From Halictus rubicundus (lineage: Eukaryota > Arthropoda > Insecta > Hymenoptera > Halictidae): a stretch of DNA of 64,000 nt. The stretch's first letter is position 1, and each line of letters starts with the position of its first letter. Under the pieces are notes generated by a model. It was not told the origin of the DNA and searched no databases. It saw only the letters and a list, made by a program, of their open reading frames with translations. The translations under genes were made by a program, and so were the position numbers. Positions 24,501 through 36,494 of this stretch are shown here, piece by piece. The stretch spans positions 62,001 through 126,000 of the forward strand of contig NW_027488719.1 of the NCBI RefSeq assembly GCF_050948215.1, in the 5' to 3' direction.

Positions 24501-27500
24501 GAGAATTGGATGGGATAGAGGAGACGATACGATAGAGGATAGGATAGGATAGAGGATGGGATAGGACAGAGGATAGGACAGGATAGAGGATAGAATAGGA
24601 TAGAGGATAGGGTAGGATTGAGGATAGGATAGGATAGAGGATAGGATAGGATTGAGGATAGGATAGGATTGAGGATAGGATAGAGGATTGGATAGGATAG
24701 AGGATACGATACGATAGAGGATAGGATAGGATAGAGGGTAGGATAGAGAATTGGATGGGATAGAGGAGACGATACGATAGAGGATAGGATAGGATAGAGG
24801 ATGGGATAGGACAGAGGATAGGACAGGATAGAGGATAGAATAGGATAGAGGATAGGGTAGGATTGAGGATAGGATAGGATAGAGAATAGGATAGGATTGA
24901 GGATAGGATAGGATTGAGGATAGGATAGGATAGAGGATAGGATAGGATTGAGGATAGGATAGGATAGATGAAAGGATAGAGGATTGGATAGGATAGAGGA
25001 TACGATACGATAGAGGATAGGATAAGATATAGGGTACGCTAGAGAATTGAATAGGATTGAGGATATTATGGGATAGAGGATAGGATAGGATAGGATAGAG
25101 GATAGGATAGGATAGGGGATAGGATAGGATAGAGGATAGGATAGGATAGAGGATAGGATAGGATAGAAGATAGGATAGTATAGAGAATAGAATAGGATAG
25201 AGGATAGGATAGGATTGAGGATAGGATAGGATAGATGATAGGATAGAGGATTGGATAGGATAGAGGATACGATACGATAGAGGATAGGATAGGATAGAGG
25301 GTAGGAAAGAGAATTGGATGGGATAGAGGATACGATACGATAGAGGAGGGGATAGGATAGAGGATGGGATAGGATTGAGGATAGGATAGGATAGATGATA
25401 GGATAGAGGATTGGATAGGATAGAGGATACGATACGATAGAGGATAGGATAGGATAGAGGGTAGGAAAGAGAATTGGATGGGATAGAGGATACGATACGA
25501 TAGAGGAGGGGATAGGATAGAGGATGGGATAGGACAGAGGATAGAATAGGATAGAGGATAGGATAGGATTGAGGATAGGATAGGATAGCGGGTAGGATAG
25601 AGAATTGAATAGGAGTGAGGATATTATGGGATACAGGATAGGATAGGATAGGATAGGATAGAGGATAGGATAGGATAGAGGATAGGATAGGATAGAGGAT
25701 AGGATAGGATATGTGATATTATAGGATGGAGGATACGATATTATAGAGGATAGGATAGGGTAGAGGATAGGATAAGATAGAGGATAGGATAGAATAGAGT
25801 ACAGGATAGGATAGAGGATAGGACAGGATAGATGATAGGATAGGATAGAGGATTGGATAGGATAGAGGATACGATACGATAGAGAATAGGATAGGATAGA
25901 GGATAGGACAGGCTAGGATAGAGGATAGGATAGGATTGAGGATAGCATAGGATTGAGGATAGGATAGAGGATTGGATAGGATAGAGGATACGATACGATA
26001 GAGGATAGGATAGGATATTGGGTAGGAAAGAGAATTGGATGGGATAGAGGATACGATACGATAGAGGATAGGATAGGATAGAGGATGGTATAGGACAGAG
26101 GATAGGATAGGATAGAGGATAGAATAGGATAGGATAGAGGATAGGATAGGATAGGGGATAGGATAGGATAGAGGATAGGATAGGATAGAGGATAGGATAG
26201 AATAGAGTACAGGATAGGATAGAGGATAGGACAGGATAGATGATAGGATAGGATAGAGGATTGGATAGGATAGAGGATACGATACGATAGAGGATAGGAT
26301 AGGATAGTGGGTAGGAAAGAGAATTGGATGGGATAGAGGATACGATACGATAGAGGAGGGGATAGGATAGAGGATGGGATAGGACAGAGGATAGGATAGG
26401 ATAGAGGATAGAATAGGATAGAGGATAGGATAGGATAGAGGATAGGATAGGGGATAGGACAGGATAGAGGATAGGATAGGATAGAGGATAGGATAGGATA
26501 GAGGATAGGATAGTATAGAGAATAGAATGGGATAGAGGATAGGATAGGATTGAGGATAGGATAGGATAGATGATAGGATAGGGTAGAGGATAGGATAAGA
26601 TAGAGGATAGGATAGAATAGAGTACAGGATAGTATAGAGGATAAGATAATATAGAGAATAGGACAGGATAGAGGATAGGATAGGATTGAGGATACGATAC
26701 GATGGAGGATAGGATAGGATAGAGGGTAGGAAAGAGAATTGGATGGGATAGAGGATACGATACGATAGAGGTGGGGATAGGATAGAGGATAAGATAATAT
26801 AGAGAATAGGATAGGATAGAGGATAGGACAGGATAGAGGATAGGATAGGATAGAGGATAGGATAGGATAGAGGATAGGATAGGATAGAGGATAGGATAGG
26901 ATAGAGGATATGATAGGCTAGGATAGAGGATAGGATAGGATTGAGGATAGGATAGGATAGAGGATAGGATAGGATTGAGGATAGCATAGGATTGAGGATA
27001 GGATAGGATAGAGAATAGGATAGGATAGAGGATAGGATAGGATAGAGGATAGGATAGAGGATTGGATAGGATTGAGGATATCAAGGGATAGAGGATAGGA
27101 TAGGATAGGATAGGATAGGATATAATAGAGGATTGGATAGGATTGAGGATATTAAGGGGATAGAGGATAGGATAGGATAGGATAGGATAGGATATAATAG
27201 AGGATTGGATAGGATTGAAGATATAAAGGGATAGAGGATAGGATAGGATAGGATAGGATAGGATATAATAGAGGATAGGATAGGATAAAGGATATGATAG
27301 GATAGAGGATAGGATAGAATAGAGTATAGGATAGGATAGAGGATAGGATAGGATTGAGGATAGGATAGGATAGATGATAGGATAGAGGATTGGATGGGAT
27401 AGAGGATACGATACGATAGAGGATAGGATAGGATAGAGGATGGGATAGGACAGAGGATAGGATAGGATAGAGGACAGGATAGGATAGAGGATAGGATAGG

Positions 27501-29138
27501 ATAGAGGATATGATAGGCTAGGATAGAGGATAGGATAGGACAGAGGATAGGATAGGATTGAGGATATGATAGGCTAGGATAGAGGATAGGATAGGATTGA
27601 GGATAGGATAGGATAGAGGATAGGATAGGATTGAGGATAGCATAGGATTGAGGATAGGATAGGATATATGATACTATAGGATGGAGGATACGATATTATA
27701 GAGGATAGTATAGGATAGAGGGTAGGATAGGGTAGAGGATAAGATAGGATAGAGGATAGGATAGGATAGAGGATAGGATAGAGGATTGGATAGAATTGAG
27801 GATATTATGGGATAGAGGATAGGATATGATAGGCTAGGATAGAGGATAGGATAGGATTGAGGATAGGATAGGATAGAGGATAGGATAGGATTGAGGATAG
27901 CATAGGATTGAGGATAGGATAAGATAGAGAATAGGATAGGATAGAGGATAGGATAGGATAGAGGAGAGGATAGAGGATAGGATAGAGGATAGGATAGAGG
28001 ATAGGATAGAGGATTGGATAGGATTGAGGATATTATGGGATAGAGGATAGGATAGGATAGGATAGGATAGAGGATAGGATAGGATAGAGGATAGGATAGG
28101 ATAGAGGATAGGATAGGATATATGATACTATAGGATGGAGGATACGATATTATAGAGGATAGTATAGGATAGAGGGTAGGATAGGGTAGAGGATAAGATA
28201 GGATAGAGGATAGGATAGGATAGAGGATAGGATAGAGGATTGGATAGAATTGAGGATATTATGGGATAGAGGATAGGATATGATAGGCTAGGATAGAGGA
28301 TAGGATAGGATTGAGGATAGGATAGGATAGAGGATAGGATAGGATTGAGGATAGCATAGGATTGAGGATAGGATAAGATAGAGAATAGGATAGGATAGAG
28401 GATAGGATAGGATAGAGGATAGGATAGAGGATTGGATAGAATTGAGGATATTATGGGATAGAGGATAGGATAGGATAGGATACGATAGAGGATAGGTTAG
28501 GATAGAGGATAGGATAGGATAGAGGATAGGATAGGATAGAGGATAGGATAGGACATATGATACTATAGGATGGAGGATACGATATTATAGAGGTTAGTAT
28601 AGGATAGAGGATAGGATAGGGTAGAGGATAGGATAAGATAGAGGATAGGATAGGGTAGAGGATAGGATAAGATAGAGGATAGGATAGAATAGAGTACAGG
28701 ATAGTATAGAGGATAAGATAATATAGAGAATAGGACAGGATAGAGGATAGGATAGGATTGAGGATACGATACGATGGAGGATAGGATAGGATAGAGTGTA
28801 GGAAAGAGAATTGGATGGGATAGAGGATAGGATACGATAGAGGAGGGGATAGGATAGAGGATAAGATAATATAGAGAATAGGATAGGATAGAGGATAGGA
28901 CAGGATAGAGGATAGGATAGGATAGAGGATAGGATAGGATAGTGGATAGGATAGGATAGAGGATAGGATAGGATAGAGGATAGCATAGGATTGAGGATAG
29001 GATAGGATAGCATAGGATTGAGGATAGGATAGGATAGAGAATAGGATAGGATAGAGGATAGGATAGGATAGAGGATAGGATAGAGGATTGGATAGGATTG
29101 AGGATATTATGGGATAGAGTATAGGATAGGATAGGATA

Positions 29139-29680
29139 CGATAGGATATAATAGAGGATAGGATAGGATAAAGGATATGATAGGATAGAGGATAGGATAG
29201 AATAGAGTATAGGATAGGATAGAGGATAGGATAGGATATATGATACTATAGGATGGAGGATACGATATTATAGAGGACAGGATAGGATATATGATATTAT
29301 AGGATGGAGGATACGATATTATAGAGGATAGGATAGGATAGACGATAGGATAGGGGATTGCATAGGATAGAGGATATGATAGGATAGAGGATAGGATAGG
29401 ATAGAGGATAGGATAGGACAGAGGATAGGATAGGATAGAGGATAGGATTGGATAGAGGATAGGATAGGATAGAGTACAGGATAGTATGGAGGATAAGATA
29501 ATATAGAGAATAGGATAGGATAGAGGATAGGACAGGATAGAGGATAGGATAGGATAGAGGATAGGATAGGATTGAGGATAGCATAGGATTGAGGATAGGA
29601 TAGGATAGAGAATAGGATAGGATAGAAGATAGGATAGGATAGAGGATAGAATAGAGGATAGAATAGAGGATTGGATAGGA
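29139..29680. repeat. Satellite segment nearly identical to window start (1 to about 540)
   Basis: It carries the same unusual string of variants as 1-540: ATAAAGGATATGATAGG, two ATATATGATA/GGATGGAGGATACG blocks, and GACGATAGGATAGGGGATTG. The minus-strand frames at 158-445 and 29297-29584 differ by a single residue over 95 codons. A partly similar version lies near 41340-41720. Confidence 0.8.
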
Positions 29681-31703
29681 TTGAGGATATTATGGGATAG
29701 AGGATAGGATAGGATAGGATAGGATAGAGGATAGGATAGGATAGAGGATAAGATAATATAGAGAATAGGATAGGATAGAGGATAGGACAGGATAGAGGAT
29801 AGGATAGGATAGAGGATAGGATAGGATAGAGGATAGGATAGTATAGAGAATAGAATGGGATAGAGGATAGGATAGGATTGAGGATAGGATAGGATAGATG
29901 ATAGGATAGGGTAGAGGATAGGATAAGATAGAGGATAGGATAGAATAGAGTACAGGATAGTATAGAGGATAAGATAATATAGAGAATAGGACAGGATAGA
30001 GGATAGGATAGGATTGAGGATACGATACGATGGAGGATAGGATAGGATAGAGGATAAGATAATATAGAGAATAGGATAGGATAGAGGATAGGACAGGATA
30101 GAGGATAGGATAGGATAGAGGATAGGATAGGATTGAGGATAGCATAGGATTGAGGATAGGATAGGATAGAGGATAGGATAGGATAGAGGATATGATAGGC
30201 TAGGATAGAGGATAGGATAGGATTGAGGATAGGATAGGATAGAGGATAGGATAGGATTGAGGATAGCATAGGATTGAGGATAGGATAGGATAGAGAATAG
30301 GATAGGATAGAGGATAGGATAGGATAGAGGATAGGATAGAGGATTGGATAGGATTGAGGATATTAAGGGATAGAGGGTAGGATAGGATAGGATAGGATAG
30401 GATATAATAGAGGATTGGATAGGATTGAGGATATTAAGGGATAGAGGATAGGATAGGATAGGATAGGATAGGATATAATAGAGGATTGGATAGGATTGAG
30501 GATATAAAGGGATAGAGGATAGGATAGGATAGGATAGGATATAATAGAGGATAGGATAGGATAAAGGATATGATAGGATAGAGGATAGGATAGAATAGAG
30601 TATAGGATAGGATAGAGGATAGGATAGGATTGAGGATAGGATAGGATAGATGATAGGATAGAGGATTGGATGGGATAGAGGATACGATACGATAGAGGAT
30701 AGGATAGGATAGAGGATGGGATAGGACAGAGGATAGGATAGGATAGAGGACAGGATAGGATAGAGGATAGGATAGGATAGAGGATATGATAGGCTAGGAT
30801 AGAGGATAGGATAGGACAGAGGATAGGATAGGATAGAGGATATGATAGGCTAGGATAGAGGATAGGATAGGATTGAGGATAGGATAGGATAGAGGATAGG
30901 ATAGGATTGAGGATAGCATAGGATTGAGGATAGGATAGGATAGAGAGTATTATAGGATAGAGGATAGGATAGGATAGAGGATAGGATAGAGGATTGGATA
31001 GGATTGAGGATATTATGGGATAGAGGATAGGATAGGATAGGATAGGATAGAGGATAGGATAGGATAGAGGATAGGATAGGATATATGATACTATAGGATG
31101 GAGGATACGATATTATAGAGGATAGTACAGGATAGAGGATAGAATAGGGTAGAGGATAGGATAAGATAGAGGTTAGGATAGGATAGAGGATAGGACAGGA
31201 TAGAGGATAGGATAGGATAGAGGATAGGATAGGATAGAGGATAGGATAGGATATAGGATATGGTAGGCTAGGATAGAGGATAGGATAGGATTGAGGATAG
31301 GATAGGATAGAGGATAGGATAGGATTGAGGATAGCATAGGATTGAGGATAGGATAGGATAGAGAATAGGATAGGATAGAGGATAGGATAGGATATGTGAT
31401 ATTATAGGATGGAGGATACGATATTATAGAGGATAGGATAGGGTAGAGGATAGGATAAGATAGAGGATAGGATAGAATAGAGTACAGGATAGTATAGAGT
31501 ATAAGATAATATAGAGAATAGGATAGGATAGAGGATAGGACAGGCTAGGATAGAGGATAGGATAGGATTGAGGATAGCATAGGATTGAGGATAGGATAGA
31601 GGATTGGATAGGATAGAGCATACGATACGATAGAGGATAGGATAGGATAGTGGGTAGGAAAGAGAATTGGATGGGATAGAGGATACGATACGATAGAGGA
31701 TAG

Positions 31704-32417
31704 TGTACTTTCCGACGGAGCGGGCACCTTTCGCGGCGTAGACTCTGTCGTAGAATCTATGAGGAGGCGTAAATTCCTCAATCGAGGGTGTTTCGACGAC
31801 GCTACTCGGCGCGACCTTACGATCCTTTCGGATGATAAGGATGATAAATATAACTTTGGAATTTAATGCTGCAAGGAGCAAACGGAACTATAGCGGCTGG
31901 TCCGCGTGTTGACGAGTTCCGGAGTCTAATCTCGATGTTGCTTTTGCGGGAGTTGCATTTAGACTAAAAGTTTTACTCCAACTCTCCATGCACTCGGGGT
32001 GCGTTGGCGTGGAGTGGGGGTATTCCATTTCGGGGTGGCAACGTCGCTGGATTTCGGCGGGCGAAATCACAGCTGTGGGCCCGATGTTCATCGGCCAGGG
32101 ACCGTCGGATGGTCCCGCGATGCCACCTTTGTAGGTCCACGTTTTATGACAGTACGGTTGGCTGTTGAGGGCGCGAGGAAAATTCTAATGGGCAATTAAG
32201 AAAGGTTTCGTGAAGGCGACTTTCTCAAAAACAGCCCTAGAGGCCCGTGTCATAAAACGTGTATACCATCTGCACGCCAAATGTTGGGATGTGCCGATTT
32301 GTCAGTCGCGAGTAAAACTATTAAACTATTCTTGAAGGGATCGGTCCCTGGTCCCACCTTGAAATAGCGGTGCCGCGGATTTTCAAGGGGATCTTTTGTT
32401 TAACTCGCGGCTGAACA
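31704..32417 (-). repeat. 3' LTR of element B (714 bp)
   Basis: Starts TGTACTTTCCGACGG and ends CGCGGCTGAACA. It matches 38245-38958 at a constant offset of 6541. It contains a perfect 14-bp inverted repeat, CACGTTTTATGACA at 32138-32151 and its complement at 32248-32261. Short frames inside it occur identically in the other LTR and are not called as genes. Confidence 0.95.
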
Positions 32418-32431
32418 TCCTCCCCCCGTTG
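32418..32431 (-). other. Polypurine tract of element B
   Basis: In element sense this reads CAACGGGGGGAGGA directly before the 3' LTR. It is almost the same as the tract of element A, although the LTRs differ. The 112 bases between it and the pol stop hold nothing recognised. Confidence 0.8.
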
Positions 32432-32543
32432 AGAGACTCGCGATCAAAATAAATCTATATAGGATTAAAGATACGCTAGGTTTAAAGTACTAGAATGAAC
32501 AAGTAAACTATCTTATGAGCTAAAGCTTAGCGATTACGATAAA

Positions 32544-35500
32544 TTAGTTATTATCGGTTGAGGGATCGCGCGTTCTTGACGTCGATGTTGGATCCCGTGG
32601 TTCCTCCTCTGGCTGGTTCGGTAACGGTACAAGCCGTTTTACGCCCCGATCGAGTGTGGTTGTGGCTGTTCTCACTGTTGCAGCTCGAACTATGCCATCA
32701 GATCCGGGGTAGACCTTGATGACTCTCCCGAGTGGCCACTGCATCGGTGGTACGTTGTCCTCCCTCAAGAGCACGATGGTGCCCTCCTTGATGGGGTGTG
32801 TACCGCTGGACCATCTCGAACGACTCGTCATCTCGTTTAGGTACTCCTTGTACCATCGGTTCCAGAAATGCTGCTTTAGTTTCTGGATATGTTGCCAGGT
32901 TGAAAGTCTGTTTGATGGCACATCCCTGAAATCGCGCTCGCGCAGACTCGTTAACGAGTCGCCAATCAGGAAATGGCCAGGAGTTAGGACAAGGGTGTCA
33001 TTTGGGTCTGATGAAATGGGAGTTAAAGGACGTGAATTTAGAACGGCTTCTATCTCAATAATTAAAGTGTTGAACACTTCAAATGTAAATCGTTCAGCAC
33101 CTGCGATACGCCAGAAATGACGCTTGAATGATTTCACGGCCGCTTCCCAGATGCCGCCGAAGTGAGGTGTTAATGGAGGAATAAAATTCCACGTGATGGA
33201 TCGGTCAGCAAGAAAGGTTTTGACCTTCTCGTTGTGGTCATCGGACTGCAAAAGTTCGCGGAGGTCTCGAAGCTCGTTGTTGGCGCCGACGAAATTGGTG
33301 CCATTGTCAGAGTAAATGTTAATACAATGACCTCGTCTAGCAATGAAACGACGTAGGGCTGCTATAAATGCTTCGGAGGTAAGATCGCTAACCAATTCTA
33401 GGTGAATGGCTTTTACTGAGAGGCAAACGAAAACTGCGACATATACTTTAATGTGGGTTCGACTTCGGTATCGTCGCTCCTTTATGAAAAAGGGACCGCA
33501 ATAATCAACGCCGACGTTTGCAAATGGGCGTGAGTCGGTGACTCGAGCCTCAGGTAGGTCGCCCATCACGTATTGTGTTGGCGGCGGTTGGACACGGTAG
33601 CAGCGGACGCAGTTTCTGATGGTTTTCCCTACCTGACTCCGACCGTCGATGGGCCAATAACGGCGTCTAATCGCGTATAGGGTAGCCTGTGTACCAGCGT
33701 GTAATTGTATTCGATGCTCGTGTTCTATTATTAATGCCGTGATTCGAGCCTTTGGGAGGACGATGGGATGTTTTTGCGCGAATGGAATTCGCGAATTCTT
33801 CAGACGGCCTCCTACTCGCAGAATTCCGTCTTTGTCGATGAATGGGTTCAGTTGTTGCAGCTTACCCTTAACGCCTATTTCGCTTCTCGAGAGGCAGCGC
33901 AATTCTTCTGCAAAGTGTTGTCTTTGTATCAGTTTGATGATTACGTCGTGGGCGTATCTTAGTTCGGAGGATGTCAGACTTCCTTTGGTGGTGTTAGATC
34001 CTTTCCATCGGAGACAGCGCGCGATGATTCTTTGAAGCTTTCCCCATGAGGAGCAGTTGTCCAGAATCGTGGTGTCGCAAATTAATGCTTTGAGACAAAT
34101 CGCGACCCTTTGTTCTGGGATTGTCTCTGGTTGAGGTAGTTCGGTAGTGGGCCAGAAAGATTCTTCTTCGTTGAGCCAAGTCGGACCGTGTTGCCAGATG
34201 GAAGGTTGAAGGAAGTCTTCTGGTGATTGACCTCGCGAGATAAGATCGGCCGGGTTGTCGGCAGTGGGTACGTGTCGCCAATCTGCGTTAGCTGTGCGCC
34301 TTTGAATTTCCGACACTCTGTTAGCCACGAAGGTTTTTAGAGTGTGTGGAGATGTCTTCACCCAATGGAGAACAATGGTGGAGTCGGTCCAATAGATGGT
34401 TTTATGTATTTCCACAGGTAGCGCTTGTTTTGCGGTCTCGACAAGAGAGGTTAGCAGAAGTGCTCCACATAATTCGAGTCGTGGTATTGAGATCGTTTTC
34501 AATGGGGCGACCTTGGATTTAGCGAACAAAAGAGTTGTCTCGCTGTGACCGCGTGAGTCGGTTGTACGCAGGTAGAGGCATGCTCCGTAGGCCTTTTCGC
34601 TTGCGTCACTAAAACCGTGTAGTTCGACTTTTCTTGGCGATTCAATGATTGTGCGTCGCGGGAACGTGATGTTGTTCAGCGCTGGCAATTTATTATAAAA
34701 ACGTATCCATTCGGTATGGATATCCATTGGCAGCGACTCGTCCCAGTCAACCTTTATGGTCCAGATCCTTTGTAGTAGCATTTTTGCCGTAATAATTACT
34801 GGCCCGAGCAGCCCTAGTGGATCATATATCTTTGCTATTTCTGAGGTGATACTGCGTTTGGTCGAACGTGATGGTGGAGAGCAAGTTTCGACTGCGTACG
34901 TAATAGAGTCGTTTGAGGAATTCCAGACAATCCCTAAGGTTTTGAGAGTGGATGACTCTCCCAGGTATAATTTTTTGTTAATGGCCTGCTCGGGCAAGCC
35001 AGTCAGAAGAGTAAGGTCATTAGATGCCCATTGTCGTATTGTCAGTCTTGCGGTCTTGAGTATTTGTGTGAGGTCTTCGCGTAAGGATAATGCCTCTTCT
35101 ATGGTCGATGTACCGGTCAGAACGTCATCCACGTAAAAGTCACGCAATAAAATCTTGCCGGCTTGAGGAAAGCGGTGGCCTTCGTCTCGACTGAGCTGTG
35201 TCAAACAGCGAATTGCAAGATATGGTGCAGCAGATAGTCCAAATGTCACAGTATTCAGCTCATAAGTTTTAATAGAACCCGTAGTATCGCGCCAGAGGAT
35301 ACGCTGAAATTTCCTGTCTTCCGGACGTACAAGGAACTGTCGGTACATCTTTTCAATGTCTCCCGTCAGTACGTATCGATGAATGCGGAATCTTAATAAA
35401 ATGTGGAGTAGATCGTCTTGAATTTTTGGACCGGTGTGGAGAGCGTCATTTAATGCTATGCCTGAATTAGTCGTGGCAGAACCGTCGAAGACTACGCGGA

Positions 35501-36287
35501 GTTTGGTTGTGTCACTGGTGACCTTAACGACCCCGTGATGTGGTAGGTAATACCCCTCAGGTGACTGTTGTTCCTGTGGCAGTTCGCTCATGTGTCCGAG
35601 GTCAAGGTATTCTTGGATCACCGCATGATACTCTTGCTTGAGTGCGGGTTCTCGTTGGAGTTTTCGCTCCAATGAATGGAGTCTTTTTTTCGCTTGTACC
35701 TTGGAGTCTCCGAGACGCGACAATTTCTCGTTGAAAGGTAAAGCCACGACGTATCTGCCGTCACGATTCCGAACTGTGTGTTCTTGGAAATGGCTTTCGC
35801 AAATTATATCAGATTCAGACAGATGCTGTCTTTGTGGGCCTTCTTCAACCTCCCAGAAACGGGTGAGGTCGAATTGTAACGCGGTGGTCGCGTGGCAAAG
35901 TGTGCCATGAGCAGGAGAAGTGACTGGCGCGCTCCCCCCGATGACCCAACCGAGTTGCGATTTTTGAAGGTAGAGATCGGACTCATCTGGGCGTGACAAG
36001 ACAATTTGGCCGACGCATAAGATTGAGAGGGCTGTTCCGGATCCTAATAACAAATCGATCGGTGCCGGTCGATGGAATTCCGGATCTGCAAGGTGCAGAT
36101 TCGGCGGAATTTTTATTGTTCCGCGATCAATCTCTTGATCTGGAACGAAAGGCGCGATGTCGTTCACAATGAGGAACGTAAGCGAACGTTGGTAATTGCT
36201 TACTCGCGAAGCTATAGTAGCCTTCAGTGCGTGGGTTGCTACAGTGGTCATAGCGTTCAGAGAACCAATGGGAACCGAGCATTTCAT
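32544..36287 (-). CDS. pol: BEL/Pao Pol polyprotein of element B
   Basis: 1247 codons from the first AUG. However, the frame is open 68 codons further upstream, from 36491, just after the gag-terminal UGA. The protease active-site motif D-T-C lies in that AUG-less upstream part, so the first AUG would yield a Pol without its protease core; the frame is best read from the UGA. Visible domains: reverse transcriptase with D310 (LTGDIEKMYRQ) and YVDD at 385-388; RNase H candidates D561, E605, D635 and D677; an integrase zinc module with H856/H858/H863 and C893/C896; catalytic D928, D994 and E1048 (with SDNGTNF and HFGGIWEAA motifs); and a DUF5641-like tail ending in a short acidic/polar extension. 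No internal stops. Function as for element A: cDNA synthesis and integration. Confidence 0.94.
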   Translation of the reverse strand: MKCSVPIGSLNAMTTVATHALKATIASRVSNYQRSLTFLIVNDIAPFVPDQEIDRGTIKIPPNLHLADPEFHRPAPIDLLLGSGTALSILCVGQIVLSRPDESDLYLQKSQLGWVIGGSAPVTSPAHGTLCHATTALQFDLTRFWEVEEGPQRQHLSESDIICESHFQEHTVRNRDGRYVVALPFNEKLSRLGDSKVQAKKRLHSLERKLQREPALKQEYHAVIQEYLDLGHMSELPQEQQSPEGYYLPHHGVVKVTSDTTKLRVVFDGSATTNSGIALNDALHTGPKIQDDLLHILLRFRIHRYVLTGDIEKMYRQFLVRPEDRKFQRILWRDTTGSIKTYELNTVTFGLSAAPYLAIRCLTQLSRDEGHRFPQAGKILLRDFYVDDVLTGTSTIEEALSLREDLTQILKTARLTIRQWASNDLTLLTGLPEQAINKKLYLGESSTLKTLGIVWNSSNDSITYAVETCSPPSRSTKRSITSEIAKIYDPLGLLGPVIITAKMLLQRIWTIKVDWDESLPMDIHTEWIRFYNKLPALNNITFPRRTIIESPRKVELHGFSDASEKAYGACLYLRTTDSRGHSETTLLFAKSKVAPLKTISIPRLELCGALLLTSLVETAKQALPVEIHKTIYWTDSTIVLHWVKTSPHTLKTFVANRVSEIQRRTANADWRHVPTADNPADLISRGQSPEDFLQPSIWQHGPTWLNEEESFWPTTELPQPETIPEQRVAICLKALICDTTILDNCSSWGKLQRIIARCLRWKGSNTTKGSLTSSELRYAHDVIIKLIQRQHFAEELRCLSRSEIGVKGKLQQLNPFIDKDGILRVGGRLKNSRIPFAQKHPIVLPKARITALIIEHEHRIQLHAGTQATLYAIRRRYWPIDGRSQVGKTIRNCVRCYRVQPPPTQYVMGDLPEARVTDSRPFANVGVDYCGPFFIKERRYRSRTHIKVYVAVFVCLSVKAIHLELVSDLTSEAFIAALRRFIARRGHCINIYSDNGTNFVGANNELRDLRELLQSDDHNEKVKTFLADRSITWNFIPPLTPHFGGIWEAAVKSFKRHFWRIAGAERFTFEVFNTLIIEIEAVLNSRPLTPISSDPNDTLVLTPGHFLIGDSLTSLRERDFRDVPSNRLSTWQHIQKLKQHFWNRWYKEYLNEMTSRSRWSSGTHPIKEGTIVLLREDNVPPMQWPLGRVIKVYPGSDGIVRAATVRTATTTLDRGVKRLVPLPNQPEEEPRDPTSTSRTRDPSTDNN

Positions 36288-36491
36288 CCGCGGGATGTTG
36301 ATTTTTTGAGCAAGGCGTTCAGAAATTAAGTTAATCGATGCGCAAGTGTCGATTAATGCTCGACAATCTATCGGACGTTTATTTTTGTTGAAAATCTGGA
36401 TTTGTGCCGTAACTAAAATTTCGTTTGTGATTGCGTTTATGGTGAACGCTCGATGGTAGCCCGTTCCGTTTTGTTCTCTGTGTCTTAGCCG

Positions 36492-36494
36492 TCA
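36492..36494 (-). promoter_or_regulatory. In-frame UGA before pol (probable readthrough stop), element B
   Basis: UGA followed by CGG, in the same frame as the C-terminal part of gag and as pol, with no other stop between. UGA CGG is one of the classic viral readthrough contexts (tobravirus and furovirus type). No AUG, CUG, GUG or UUG codon occurs in frame between this stop and the pol AUG at 36287, and the protease motif lies in that interval. Readthrough is therefore the simplest way to make protease. Confidence 0.7.

Larger units (their letters stand above)
9087..31703. repeat. 17-bp satellite array, main block (22.6 kb)
   Basis: Uninterrupted tandem array of the 17-bp unit and its variants, with no gene, transposon or unique sequence inside. 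Recurrent variant strings mark an irregular higher-order structure: GATATTATGGGATAGAGG (for example near 9100, 9530, 10335, 13860 and 18600), GATACGATACGATAGAGG, TAGGAAAGAGAATTGGATG, and GATAAGATAATATAGAGAAT. Long minus-strand frames with a 17-residue period (such as 12069-13349, 14986-16422, 17181-18500 and 25741-27084) arise because neither the unit nor its rotations contain a stop on that strand. They are not called as genes. Confidence 0.95.

Noticed and set aside
9087..31703. CRISPR array
   Set aside because: Repeats are contiguous 17-bp units without unique spacers, in a eukaryotic context.
9087..31703. True telomere tract
   Set aside because: The pentamer resembles TTAGG but the unit is 17 bp, heavily variant and interspersed with LTR elements. 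No canonical TTAGG run is present in the window.
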